A DNA stretch of 64,000 nucleotides from Promicromonospora iranensis. Lineage in GTDB: Bacteria > Actinomycetota > Actinomycetes > Actinomycetales > Cellulomonadaceae. The stretch covers positions 340,183 to 404,182 of the forward strand of contig NZ_JAJQQP010000005.1 in NCBI RefSeq assembly GCF_028994805.1. Direction: 5' to 3'. Of the stretch, positions 8,640 to 16,543 are shown piece by piece. Both the position numbers and the translations under genes were made by a program. The notes beneath the pieces are model-generated. The model ran no database searches. It saw only the letters and a list, made by a program, of their open reading frames with translations, and was not told the origin of the DNA. Every line of letters starts with the position of its first letter. Within the stretch, counting starts at the first letter, position 1.

Positions 8640-9004
8640 GCCAAAATGAAATCTGTGGATAACCCTTGAAGGTCTCGGTTGGCGTCGGTCGGCCGGCCCG
8701 GAGCACCGGCCGAGAGGCCGCCGCGGAGCCAGCCGAGACCCCGCGCGCCGCCGGCCGTCCGTCGAGGGCTGCGGTCATGGTCGAGTTCGGCGAATACGGC
8801 GGCTCACGGGCGCACACGTGAACCGTGCGCCGGCTTGCTAGCCTCTACCCCGGCACTCGATGAGCCCGCCGCCCGCGCCGAGACGATCGGTCTGGTGAAT
8901 GCATCGACGAAGACGTCCGGTCAGGGTTCTCGTGCCTACCACGGTGCCACGGACGGCAGTGCGGGCACCGACCACGCTCACGGCACCGGGATAGCGATGT
9001 ACTC
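8640..9004. other. Intergenic stretch, no gene supported
   Basis: An AT-richer segment around 8641-8665 (including TGTGGATAACC) is upstream of the 13E12 promoter. The rest has open frames on both strands but with implausible composition, no ribosome site and no family resemblance. I see no structured RNA. Confidence 0.5.
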
Positions 9005-9589
9005 GTGGACCTGACATCTCGCGACGCCAAGACGGCCGCCCGGACACTGCGCCGCACGCTCGCCGACACCGGCTTCACCATCAGTCACAGCCGCGCGCTG
9101 GAGATCGTCGCGGCTCAGCTCGGCTTTGCCGACTGGAACACCGCGTCCGCTCGACTGCCGGCGCAGCTGCCGCCGGGACGGATGCCGCCGGGGCGGTCCG
9201 GGCAGCCTCCCGGTCCGGGGTCGGCAGGCTTCGGCACCGCGGTCCCCGTGCTCCGTGTCCAGGACGAGGCGCGCGCACGAGAGTTCTACGTGGACTACCT
9301 CGGGTTCGACGTCGAGTGGGAGCACCGCTTCGAACCGGGCATGCCTCTGTACCTCCGGGCGCGCCGTGGCGAGGCGGTGCTGGACCTGTCCGAGCACCAC
9401 GGCGACGGGACACCGGGCACGGTGGTCTGGGTCCCGGTGGCGAGCGCCGATGCGCTGCACGCGGAGCTGTCGGTTCGGCCGCACGCGCGTCTCCGGCCCG
9501 GAATCGACCGTGACGCTCCCGGCGGGCCGACGATCGAGGTGACCGACCCGTTCGGTAACGTCCTGCGCTTCTGCGAGCCCTCCGGCTGA
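9005..9589 (+). CDS. Glyoxalase-related protein with VOC domain
   Basis: A 194-residue protein. Residues 1-45 (LTSRDAKTAARTLRRTLADT ... IVAAQLGFADWNTASARL) form the small helical glyoxalase-related domain seen in many actinobacterial and proteobacterial proteins. After a Pro/Gly linker (about 52-75) comes a vicinal-oxygen-chelate domain: VPVLRVQDEARAREFYVDYLGFDVEWEHRF, then TIEVTDPFGNVLRFCEPSG, the usual C-terminal metal-ligand region. Bleomycin-resistance-like and dioxygenase-like members share this fold, so substrate and metal use are open. GTG at 9005 is the only plausible start for the N-terminal domain; the ribosome site is weak. Confidence 0.82.
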   Translation: MDLTSRDAKTAARTLRRTLADTGFTISHSRALEIVAAQLGFADWNTASARLPAQLPPGRMPPGRSGQPPGPGSAGFGTAVPVLRVQDEARAREFYVDYLGFDVEWEHRFEPGMPLYLRARRGEAVLDLSEHHGDGTPGTVVWVPVASADALHAELSVRPHARLRPGIDRDAPGGPTIEVTDPFGNVLRFCEPSG

Positions 9590-9673
9590 CCCGGCGCCGG
9601 CGGACCGTGTTGCTGGTCTGAGCGAGATGATCCTCTGAACGAGTAGTCGACGTCCAGAAGGGGAGTGACGGCC

Positions 9674-10429
9674 GTGGCCGAGCTCCGAGGTGCCGTCGTG
9701 GCCGACCGCGTCGTCCGCCCGCACGTGGTGGTGCACGTCGCGGTGTCGGTCGACGGCGCTACCACCGGCTTCGCGCCCGACGTCGGCCGGTTCTACGAGC
9801 TGGCCCGGACCTGGCACGAGGACGTCACCCTGGCCGGGGCGGACACGATCCTCGCGCAGGAAGAGGCACTGGCGGCGCAGCCGGGTCCCGGCCCGGCCGA
9901 CGGCGGACCCCTGCTTGCCGTCGTCGACAGCCGGCGCCGCGTCCGGGCCTGGCGGGCACTGCGGGACGCCGGGCACTGGTCCGCGGTGGTGGCCCTCCGG
10001 TCCAGGGCAGGCGGGGCCGACGGCGGACCCCTGGCCGCCGAGACCAGTCCCACCCAGACCAGTCCCACCCAGACCAGTCCCGCCGAAACCAACCCCGGAG
10101 AAACCGTCCTCGCCGCCGCCCCGGACGATCCCGGCGCCGTCGACGAGCTGGTCGTGGGTGAGAACCGGGTCGACCTCGGGGCCGCGCTCGATGCGCTGGG
10201 GGAGCGCGGCGCGAAGGTGGTCCGCGTGGACAGCGGCGGGGCCCTGACCGGGGCGATGCTACGGGCCGGGCTCGTCGACGAGATCAGCCTGCTCGTCCAT
10301 CCGTGCCTCGCCGAGGCCGCGGACGGGCACCTCTGGTTCGGCACGCACCAGCCGCCGGCGTCGGCCCTGCGTCTGATGGGTGCCGAGACCTTCGACGACG
10401 CGGTGGTCTGGCTGCGTTACCGCCGCTGA
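9674..10429 (+). CDS. RibD C-terminal-like reductase with expanded loop
   Basis: A 251-residue DHFR-fold protein of the RibD C-terminal family: HVAVSVDGATTGFAPDVGRFYELARTWHED at the N-terminus, LAGADTIL, and near the end VRVDSGGALTGAMLRAGLVDEISLLVHP, the nicotinamide-binding and dimer region. The middle contains a Thr/Ser/Pro insert (about residues 123-143) encoded by a 15-bp tandem repeat. GTG at 9674 has AAGGGGA about 9 nt upstream; the in-frame GTG at 9665 is too close to that site. A solo reductase with no riboflavin genes nearby; the substrate is unknown. Confidence 0.83.
   Translation: MAELRGAVVADRVVRPHVVVHVAVSVDGATTGFAPDVGRFYELARTWHEDVTLAGADTILAQEEALAAQPGPGPADGGPLLAVVDSRRRVRAWRALRDAGHWSAVVALRSRAGGADGGPLAAETSPTQTSPTQTSPAETNPGETVLAAAPDDPGAVDELVVGENRVDLGAALDALGERGAKVVRVDSGGALTGAMLRAGLVDEISLLVHPCLAEAADGHLWFGTHQPPASALRLMGAETFDDAVVWLRYRR
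10041..10085 (+). repeat. 15-bp in-frame tandem repeat inside the reductase gene
   Basis: AGACCAGTCCCACCC is present twice perfectly (10041-10055, 10056-10070), followed by a third copy with two changes at its end (10071-10085) and a degenerate fourth. It encodes the repeated ETSPTQTSPTQTSPAET region, a surface-loop expansion whose copy number may vary between strains. Confidence 0.9.
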
Positions 10430-10471
10430 CGGTCAGGGCATCGGCCTGCCCCGATACGGTCCGCCGGACTC

Positions 10472-10501
10472 TTGACTCCTCCTGCCCGCTTCTCGTAACG
10501 T
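10472..10501 (+). promoter_or_regulatory. Predicted promoter for the GH87-like gene
   Basis: TTGACT (10472-10477), an 18-nt spacer and TAACGT (10496-10501), about 130 nt before the ATG at 10635. Position and spacing are right for a housekeeping-sigma promoter; no operator palindrome is obvious. Confidence 0.45.
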
Positions 10502-10634
10502 CCGTACAGCACGCCGCAAGAAATTGACAGACAGCGAGCACAAAGCAGTGCGAGTTCTGCAACTTTCTACTCTCGCCGGGCAACGCTGCCCCGCGGCTGG
10601 ACGAGCCCGCCCTGGCGGGAGAACGAGGACGTTC

Positions 10635-13600
10635 ATGAGAATCCCCTGGAAGCACACGGTCGTGGCGGGTGCCGCGCTGGCGCTGGTCGCGCCGCTCGGC
10701 CTGGGCGCCGTCGCGTACGCCGCGGCGGAAGCCACCAACCTCGCGCTCGGCAAACCCATCGCCGCCTCGTCGGTGACGCAGACGTACGTCGCGGGCAACG
10801 CGAACGACGGGAACGCGAGCTCCTACTGGGAGGGAGCCGGCGGCCAGTACCCGGCCCACCTCACCGTCGACCTCGGCGCGGCGGCCGACGTCGAGCGGGT
10901 GGTGGTCACGGTGCCGCCGGCCTCCGTCTGGGCGCCGCGCACACAGACGTTCAGCGTGCTCGGCCGGTCCGACGGTGAGTCGTCGTTCCGGACGCTGAAG
11001 GCCTCGGCGGCCCACCGCTTCGACCCCGCGACCGGCAACAAGGTCGAGATCGCGCTCGGCTCGGAGGTCGGTTCGACGGTCGACGAGCTCCGTCTCGCCT
11101 TCAGCGCCAACACCGGAGCGGGCAACGGCCAGGTGTCCGAGCTGCAGGTGTGGGGCGTCCCGACCGGCGGCGGCGACCCGACAAACCCGCCCACCGACCC
11201 GCCGACCGACCCGACCGGCACCAACTACGCGAAGGACCGGCCGGCCGCGGCGTCGTCGACCGAGTGGTCGTACGTCGCGGCGAACGCCGTCGACGGGCAG
11301 ACCGGCACGTACTGGGAGGGCGCGGGCGGGCAGTACCCGTCGACGCTCGACGTCTCCCTCGCGGCACCCACGCAGGTCAGCAGCCTGCGCGTGCGGGTGA
11401 ACCCCGACGGCGCGTGGAGCCCGCGGACGCAGACGTTCTCCGTCTGGGGACGCTCCGGCACGGGCGCCTGGCAGGAGCTCAAGGCGTCCGCCGGGTACGC
11501 GTTCGCGCCCGGGAGCGGCAACCTCGTGAACGTCCCCGTGACCGGGACCGTCACCGACGTGCGCCTGCGCTTCACCGGCAACACCGGCGCGGGCAACGGC
11601 CAGGTCGCCGAGCTCGAGGTCTACGGCGCTCCGGCGCCCAACCCGAACCTCGTCGTCACAGCGGTCACCACATCCCCGGCGTCGCCCACGGCGACGACGC
11701 CCGTGAAGCTGACGGCGACCGTGAAGAACACCGGTGACAAGGCGTCGGCGGGCACCTCGCTCGACGCGAAGCTCGGCGGCACCACCGTGGGCTCGGCGGA
11801 CGTCGGGGCACTGCAGCCCGGCGCGAGCGCCCCGGTGGAGGTCGCCGCGGGCACCCGTCCGGCCGGGGAGTACACCGTCGGCGCCGTCGTCGACCCGGCG
11901 AACACCGTCGCCGAGCAGGACGAGACGGACAACGCGTTCACGGCGGCGGCGAAGCTCGTGGTGCGCGAGGCGCCCGGGCCGGATCTCGAGGTCGTCTCCG
12001 TGTCCTCGAACCCGGCCAACCCCGCCGTCGGCTCGGCGGTGTCGTTCAGCGTCCAGGTCCGTAACCGGGGCACCGAGCCGGCCGCGGCCGGCTCGGTGAC
12101 GCGCGTCGTGGCCGGTTCGAGCACCCTGAACGGCACGACGCCGGCAGTCCCCGCGGGCGGGACGGTCACCGTCACGCCGTCCGGCACCTGGACCGCGACC
12201 GACGGCGGCGCCACGGCGACCGCGACGGCCGACGCCACCGACGTCGTCGCCGAGACCAACGAGGACAACAACTCGAAGACGCTCACGGTCACCGTCGGCC
12301 GCGGTGCCGCCGTCCCGTACACGACCTACGAGGCGGAGGACGGCCGGTACACGGGCGCGCTCCTCGAGACCGACCCGCTGCGCACGTTCGGGCACACCAA
12401 CTTCGCCACCGAGTCCTCGGGCCGCCGGTCCGTGCGGCTCACCAGCACCGGTCAGTACGTCGAGCTCACCTCCACGAACCCGACCAACTCCATCGTCGTG
12501 CGCAACTCGATCCCCGACGCCCCCGGCGGCGGAGGCCAGGACAAGACGATCAGCCTCTATGCGAACGGCGAGTTCGTGCAGAAGCTGACGCTGTCCTCCA
12601 AGCACTCGTGGCTGTACGGGAACACCGACCAGCCCGAGGGCCTGACCAACACCCCGGGCGGTGACGCCCGCCGCCTCTTCGACGAGTCGCACGCGCTGCT
12701 GAGCCGGTCGTTCCCCGCAGGCACCGTGTTCAAGCTCCAGCGCGACGCCGGCGACGACGCCGCGTTCTACGTCATCGACCTGGTGGAGCTCGAGCAGGTC
12801 GCACCGCCCGCGGCCAAGCCCGCGCGGTGCACCTCGATCACCGAGTACGGCGCGGTGCCGAACGACGGGCGCGAGGACACCGAGGCCATCCAGGCCGCCG
12901 TCACCGCCGACCAGAAGGGCGAGATCGAGTGCGTGTGGATCCCGGCGGGGCAGTGGCGCCAGGAGAAGAAGATCCTCACCGACGACCCGCTCGACCGCGG
13001 CATGCACAACCAGGTAGGGATCAGCGACGTCACCATCCGCGGCGCGGGCATGTGGCACTCGCAGCTCTACAGCCTCATCAAGCCGCACCTCGCGCCGGGC
13101 GTCATCAACCACCCGCACGAGGGCAACTTCGGGTTCGACATCGACGACAACGTCCAGATCTCCGACATCGCGATCTTCGGCTCGGGCGACATCCGTGGCA
13201 ACAACGGGCAGGAGGAGGGCGGCGTCGGCCTCAACGGCCGGTTCGGCAAGGACACCAAGATCACCAACGTCTGGATCGAGCACGCGAACGTCGGCGTGTG
13301 GGTCGGGCGCGACTACACGAACATCCCCGAGCTCTGGGGACCCGGTGACGGCCTCGAGTTCTCCGGCGTGCGCATCCGCAACACCTACGCCGACGGCATC
13401 AACTTCAGCAACGGCACGCGCAACTCGACGGTCTTCAACTCCACGTTCCGCAACACCGGCGACGACGCGCTCGCTGTCTGGGCCAACCCCTACGTCAAGG
13501 ACCGCAACGTCGACATCGGCCACGACAACGCGTTCCGCAACAACACCGTCCAGCTCCCGTGGCGCGCCAACGGGATCGCCATCTACGGCGGCTACGACAA

Positions 13601-14048
13601 CTCCATCGAGAACAACCTGATCTCCGACACCATGAACTACCCCGGCATCATGCTCGCGACCGACCACGACCCCCTGCCGTTCTCCGGGACGACGCTCATC
13701 GCCAACAACGGCCTCTACCGCACCGGCGGGGCGTTCTGGAACGAGGACCAGGAGTTCGGGGCGATCACGATCTTCCCGCAGACGCACGACATCGTCGGCG
13801 TCACCATCCGTGACACCGACATCATCGACTCCACCTACGACGGCATCCAGTTCAAGAACGGCGGCGGCAACATGCCCGACGTCCGGATCACGAACGTGCG
13901 GATCGACAAGTCCAACAACGGGTCCGGCATCCTCGCGATGGGCGGCGCCCGCGGCAACGCCATCCTGTCGAACGTGACGGTCACCAACTCCCGTGACGGG
14001 GACATCGAGAAGGAGCCTGGTTCGCCGTTCGTGTTCACCGGGCAGTAG
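10635..14048 (+). CDS. Secreted multidomain beta-helix glycosidase, GH87-like alpha-1,3-glucanase
   Basis: A 1137-residue exported enzyme. Order: Sec signal (about 1-30, ending AVAYAAAEA); two closely related F5/8-type C carbohydrate-binding domains (33-175, 196-335) joined by a Pro/Thr linker; two CARDB domains (336-450, 450-555); a CBM35/6-like beta-sandwich beginning YTTYEAEDGRYTGA (556-730); and a right-handed beta-helix catalytic region (about 733-1137) opening ITEYGAVPNDGREDTEAIQA. Within the helix, D920 (YADGINF) and the pair D943-D944 (TGDDALAVW) give the Asp plus Asp-Asp arrangement reported for GH87. Probable role: hydrolysis of fungal or biofilm alpha-1,3-glucan. ATG at 10635 starts the signal peptide; a TTG at 10524 would add an unlikely extension. 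GH87 is inferred; another beta-helix family is possible. Confidence 0.8.
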   Translation: MRIPWKHTVVAGAALALVAPLGLGAVAYAAAEATNLALGKPIAASSVTQTYVAGNANDGNASSYWEGAGGQYPAHLTVDLGAAADVERVVVTVPPASVWAPRTQTFSVLGRSDGESSFRTLKASAAHRFDPATGNKVEIALGSEVGSTVDELRLAFSANTGAGNGQVSELQVWGVPTGGGDPTNPPTDPPTDPTGTNYAKDRPAAASSTEWSYVAANAVDGQTGTYWEGAGGQYPSTLDVSLAAPTQVSSLRVRVNPDGAWSPRTQTFSVWGRSGTGAWQELKASAGYAFAPGSGNLVNVPVTGTVTDVRLRFTGNTGAGNGQVAELEVYGAPAPNPNLVVTAVTTSPASPTATTPVKLTATVKNTGDKASAGTSLDAKLGGTTVGSADVGALQPGASAPVEVAAGTRPAGEYTVGAVVDPANTVAEQDETDNAFTAAAKLVVREAPGPDLEVVSVSSNPANPAVGSAVSFSVQVRNRGTEPAAAGSVTRVVAGSSTLNGTTPAVPAGGTVTVTPSGTWTATDGGATATATADATDVVAETNEDNNSKTLTVTVGRGAAVPYTTYEAEDGRYTGALLETDPLRTFGHTNFATESSGRRSVRLTSTGQYVELTSTNPTNSIVVRNSIPDAPGGGGQDKTISLYANGEFVQKLTLSSKHSWLYGNTDQPEGLTNTPGGDARRLFDESHALLSRSFPAGTVFKLQRDAGDDAAFYVIDLVELEQVAPPAAKPARCTSITEYGAVPNDGREDTEAIQAAVTADQKGEIECVWIPAGQWRQEKKILTDDPLDRGMHNQVGISDVTIRGAGMWHSQLYSLIKPHLAPGVINHPHEGNFGFDIDDNVQISDIAIFGSGDIRGNNGQEEGGVGLNGRFGKDTKITNVWIEHANVGVWVGRDYTNIPELWGPGDGLEFSGVRIRNTYADGINFSNGTRNSTVFNSTFRNTGDDALAVWANPYVKDRNVDIGHDNAFRNNTVQLPWRANGIAIYGGYDNSIENNLISDTMNYPGIMLATDHDPLPFSGTTLIANNGLYRTGGAFWNEDQEFGAITIFPQTHDIVGVTIRDTDIIDSTYDGIQFKNGGGNMPDVRITNVRIDKSNNGSGILAMGGARGNAILSNVTVTNSRDGDIEKEPGSPFVFTGQ

Positions 14049-14102
14049 GCGGTAACGCGTCGTCCGGCGCTGGAGCAGAAGGCGTCCGGCACGGGAGCAG
14101 AA

Positions 14103-14145
14103 GGTTGGTGCCGCCGTCCGAGGGGACGGCGGCACCAACCCTTTT
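14103..14145 (+). terminator. Perfect 17-bp hairpin with T-tract
   Basis: The arm at 14103-14119 pairs without mismatch to 14124-14140 around GAGG, followed by CTTTT. A textbook intrinsic terminator for the glucanase. Just upstream, a 22-bp imperfect tandem duplication (about 14060-14103, sharing GGAGCAGAAGG) fills the space after the stop. Confidence 0.92.
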
Positions 14146-14219
14146 CGGTCCAATCCGGTCGCGCCTTGGCTCCGAACCCACTGCACGAGACCGTTGCACG
14201 ACACGAATGGAGAACTGCC

Positions 14220-14660
14220 ATGTCCCAGTCCACGCCTTCGACCCGAGCACCGCACCAGCTGATCGCCCTCACGATCGGCGTGGTGTACCTCCTGGTGGGG
14301 GCCGCCGGGTTCTTCGTGACCGGGTTCGACGGCTTCGCCGAGCACAACCACGACCAGACGCTGCTCGGCTTCGCCGTCAACCCCCTGCACAACATCGTGC
14401 ACATCCTGATCGGGCTGCTCGGCCTCGCCATGTGGTCGGTGTCCGGCCGTGCCCGGACGTTCGGGTGGCTGCTCGTCGCCGGCTACGGCGCGACGTTCGT
14501 CTTCGGCCTGTTCGCCGTCAACAACCCGGACATCAACATCCTCAACATCAACGCCGCTGACAACGTGCTGCACATCGGCAGCGTCGTGATCGGCCTCGCC
14601 ATCGCGCTGTGGCCGCAGCGCCAGGCCAGCACCGCCTCGCCCGAGCTGGAGCGGTTCTGA
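14220..14660 (+). CDS. DUF4383 membrane protein
   Basis: A 146-residue protein with four predicted membrane segments of the DUF4383 family, common in actinobacteria and of unknown function. Typical family features: VGVVYLLVGAAGF-like first helix, the motif HNHDQTLLGFAVNPLHNIVH linking helices one and two, and a second copy of that pattern, INAADNVLHIGSVVIGL, near the end. ATG at 14220 follows GGAGA. Single gene between two hairpins. Confidence 0.88.
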   Translation: MSQSTPSTRAPHQLIALTIGVVYLLVGAAGFFVTGFDGFAEHNHDQTLLGFAVNPLHNIVHILIGLLGLAMWSVSGRARTFGWLLVAGYGATFVFGLFAVNNPDINILNINAADNVLHIGSVVIGLAIALWPQRQASTASPELERF

Positions 14661-14676
14661 CCGACGGAGTGCCGCT

Positions 14677-14708
14677 CCGGCACAGCCCTCGTGCGCGGGC
14701 TGTGCCGG
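14677..14708. terminator. 12-bp perfect stem-loop
   Basis: CCGGCACAGCCC pairs with GGGCTGTGCCGG around an 8-nt loop, 17 nt after the DUF4383 stop and before the next promoter. Likely terminator without a U-tract. Confidence 0.7.
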
Positions 14709-14754
14709 CGGTGGCCGCTCCTGGCGCACCCGTCGCATGTTCCACAATGGGTCG

Positions 14755-15159
14755 ATGATCTCCACCGAGCTTGCCGTGAAGCTGCGCGACGCCGGCCTGG
14801 TCTGGACGCCGGTCGACGGCGACCAGTTCCGTATCGCCGCGCCGGAGCTCGCGGGTGACGTGTTCACCGTGAGCACGATGACCATCGAGGCGCACGAGTT
14901 CCCGACCGGCACGATCCTCGGCTTCAACGGAACCACCGAGTGGGCGCTCGACTCGGTAGCGATCGAGGACACCCTCTGGCTGCCGCGCGAGGACCAGCTG
15001 CGTGCGCTCCTGCGCTCGAGCTTCCGCGCGCTGCGCCGCGTCGACGGCAGGTACGAGGTCGATGTCGAGCTCCTCGGGCAGCCTCGTGTGTTCGCCGCCG
15101 AGGAACCGGTCGATGCCTACGGCCAGGCGTTGCTCGCCCTGATCGAGCTCAGCCGCTGA
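14755..15159 (+). CDS. Conserved hypothetical protein
   Basis: A 134-residue soluble protein with a pattern I recognise from actinobacterial conserved hypotheticals (sometimes loosely labelled pilus-assembly CpaE): ELAVKLRDAGLVW, DVFTVSTMTIEA and GTTEWALDSVAIEDTLWLPREDQLR. No catalytic motif, signal or membrane segment is visible, and no pilus genes are nearby, so that label is not supported here. ATG at 14755 lies 6 nt after CACAAT, consistent with a leaderless mRNA; ATG 14737 is the alternative. Confidence 0.75.
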   Translation: MISTELAVKLRDAGLVWTPVDGDQFRIAAPELAGDVFTVSTMTIEAHEFPTGTILGFNGTTEWALDSVAIEDTLWLPREDQLRALLRSSFRALRRVDGRYEVDVELLGQPRVFAAEEPVDAYGQALLALIELSR

Positions 15160-15236
15160 CCGACGCTCTGCCCTCGACCGACCATCGGCGGGGAGCTGCA
15201 CCGTGGCGTCGTAACGCAAGACCGGTCCATGAGCGT

Positions 15237-15242
15237 TACATT
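15237..15242 (+). promoter_or_regulatory. -10 element of a leaderless gene
   Basis: TACATT, then 6 nt, then the ATG at 15249. No ribosome site is present, so the mRNA probably begins at the start codon. Confidence 0.55.
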
Positions 15243-15248
15243 TCGACG

Positions 15249-15887
15249 ATGGTCCCACCGCATGCCGACTGGCCCGTCCGGCTCTCTCCTCGTGCCGCCG
15301 CACGGCGGACCGCGGCGATGATCAACGTACTGGCCGCTGACCCGACAGCGGAAGCCCTCCGCGAGGTCCTGCTCGCCCACGGCGAGAACGAGTCGCTGAC
15401 CATCACCGAGGACGACGTCGAACCGCTACGGCGTGCGGCCCAGAAGCTCCGGCCGGTCTTCGACGCCGACGACCTCGGGACGGCGACGGTGCTGCTCAAC
15501 CAGCTGCTCGCCCGGCACACGCAGCGCCTGCGGCTCACCGCTCATGATGGCGCGGCATGGCATCTCCACCTGGATCGTGACGACGACGGTCCGATCGGCG
15601 AGTGGTTCCTGGCGTCGGCCTGCCTGGCCATGGCCGTGCTGATCTGGGACCGGCAGGAGCTGCCGGGCGGGGTCTGCGCCGCGACCGGGTGCGATCAGGT
15701 CTTCCTCGCCGTCGGCAACGGGCCGGACCAGCGGTACTGCTCACGGCGGTGCGCCACCCGCGAGCGGGTCGCCGCCCACCGCGCCAGGGCCGCCGGACAA
15801 TCGCTCGGGCAGCGGTCTGCGCAGTCCGAGCGGCCCGAGCGGGATGGCGTCAGCGCAGCACCGCGGCGATCGCGCTCACCTCGATGA
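15249..15887 (+). CDS. ABATE/CGNR zinc-finger family protein (paralogue 1)
   Basis: A 212-residue protein. The N-terminal helical part (about 1-135) resembles the ABATE (putative stress-response) domain, and the C-terminal segment CAATGCDQVFLAVGNG, then YCSRRCATRERVAAHR, is a four-cysteine CGNR zinc finger (CATR replacing the usual CGNR). Family members are presumed DNA-binding regulators; targets are unknown. It is leaderless (TACATT-6-ATG). The Arg/Ser-rich tail after about residue 185 reads across the 3' end of the convergent ridA-like gene for 38 nt. A second member lies 0.7 kb downstream. Confidence 0.8.
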   Translation: MVPPHADWPVRLSPRAAARRTAAMINVLAADPTAEALREVLLAHGENESLTITEDDVEPLRRAAQKLRPVFDADDLGTATVLLNQLLARHTQRLRLTAHDGAAWHLHLDRDDDGPIGEWFLASACLAMAVLIWDRQELPGGVCAATGCDQVFLAVGNGPDQRYCSRRCATRERVAAHRARAAGQSLGQRSAQSERPERDGVSAAPRRSRSPR

Positions 15888-16251
15888 GTGCGCCCGGCAC
15901 GCCCAGCCCGGCGACCCGCGCACCGAGCACCAGGGGTGGTTCGTCGGACGCCAGCAGGGGAGCGATCGCGCCGTAGGCGGCAGCGAGGTCGACACCGTCG
16001 ACGAAGAGCACGGTCCACTGCACGACGTCGGCGAAGGTCGCGCCGGCCGCGGCGAGCGCGACTCCGGCGTTCTCCAGGGCGCGCACCGACTGCGCCGCGA
16101 CGTCGTCGGCGCCGACCAGCGCGCCGTCGGCATCGACGGAGTTCTGGCCGCCGACGTAGATGGTGGTCGCCCCGGGCGGCACGACGGCGACGTGGCTGAA
16201 CGCAGGGCTGGTGACGAGCCCGTCCGGACGGAGGTGCTGGATGAAGTCCAT
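15850..16251 (-). CDS. RidA/YjgF-family protein
   Basis: A 133-residue single-domain Rid protein. Classical RidA deaminates reactive enamine/imine intermediates from PLP enzymes; other Rid subfamilies have different or unknown roles. Motifs: IYVGGQNSVDADGALVG near the N-terminus, ALENAGVALAAAGATFADVVQWTVLFVDG in the middle, LVLGARVAGLGVPGALIEVSAIA at the end. The usual R-T-V-E arrangement is altered (GALIEVS), so activity should not be assumed. Start ATG 16251; GTG 16266 is possible. Its 3' end overlaps the convergent CGNR gene. Confidence 0.85.
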   Translation of the reverse strand: MDFIQHLRPDGLVTSPAFSHVAVVPPGATTIYVGGQNSVDADGALVGADDVAAQSVRALENAGVALAAAGATFADVVQWTVLFVDGVDLAAAYGAIAPLLASDEPPLVLGARVAGLGVPGALIEVSAIAAVLR

Positions 16252-16292
16252 ACCCGATGCTTGCACGAGCCACTGACACGAAGCCGTCGTCG

Positions 16293-16517
16293 TCAGCGCT
16301 CCGCCGCGGACCCGCCGCCGACCACCCGGCTCAGCGGTGCGGGCGGCGTCTCACGGTGCCCCTGGAGGTCCACCCGGTGGTCGCCGCACGTCGTGCACCT
16401 GACGTAGAGCACGAGACCTGCGGAGGTCGCGTGGCGTGATGTCGTCGCCCACGCGTGCTCGTGCCCGGCCTCCTGGGTGCTGGTGTGCGGTGCGGGACGG
16501 GTGTCGGTCGTCGTCAT
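16293..16517 (-). CDS. Small CxxC protein, conserved hypothetical
   Basis: A 74-residue protein beginning MTTTDTRPAPHTSTQEAGHE and containing HAWATTSRHATSAGLVLYVR followed by CTTCGDHRVDLQGH. The single CxxC plus nearby histidines suggests a small zinc-ribbon-like fold, of a type common in actinobacteria. The function is unknown. The ATG at 16517 or the GTG at 16526 could start it; GGGAGG lies between them and is too close to the ATG. It is divergent from the next gene with at most 26 nt between start codons. Confidence 0.65.
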   Translation of the reverse strand: MTTTDTRPAPHTSTQEAGHEHAWATTSRHATSAGLVLYVRCTTCGDHRVDLQGHRETPPAPLSRVVGGGSAAER

Positions 16518-16531
16518 GCCTCCCACGATGC

Positions 16532-16537
16532 TGTAAT
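16532..16537 (+). promoter_or_regulatory. -10 element of a leaderless gene
   Basis: TGTAAT (five of six TATAAT positions), then 6 nt, then ATG 16544. It lies in the tiny gap between divergent genes, so any promoter for the minus-strand gene must sit inside this gene's coding sequence. Confidence 0.5.
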
Positions 16538-16543
16538 GGCCTT

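Noticed and set aside
8679..9014. A 111-codon plus-strand frame before the glyoxalase gene
   Set aside because: Pro/Arg/Ser-rich, no homologous motif, no ribosome site, and overlaps the better-supported GTG at 9005.
10284..14972. A 1562-codon open frame on the minus strand
   Set aside because: Antisense to the intact beta-helix glycosidase; composition is mostly Arg/Gly/Val/Asp as expected for a GC-rich shadow, with no domain and no ribosome site.
14755..15159. Pilus-assembly CpaE annotation for the hypothetical protein
   Set aside because: No ATPase or receiver motif and no pilus genes nearby; the label seems to be a propagated guess.
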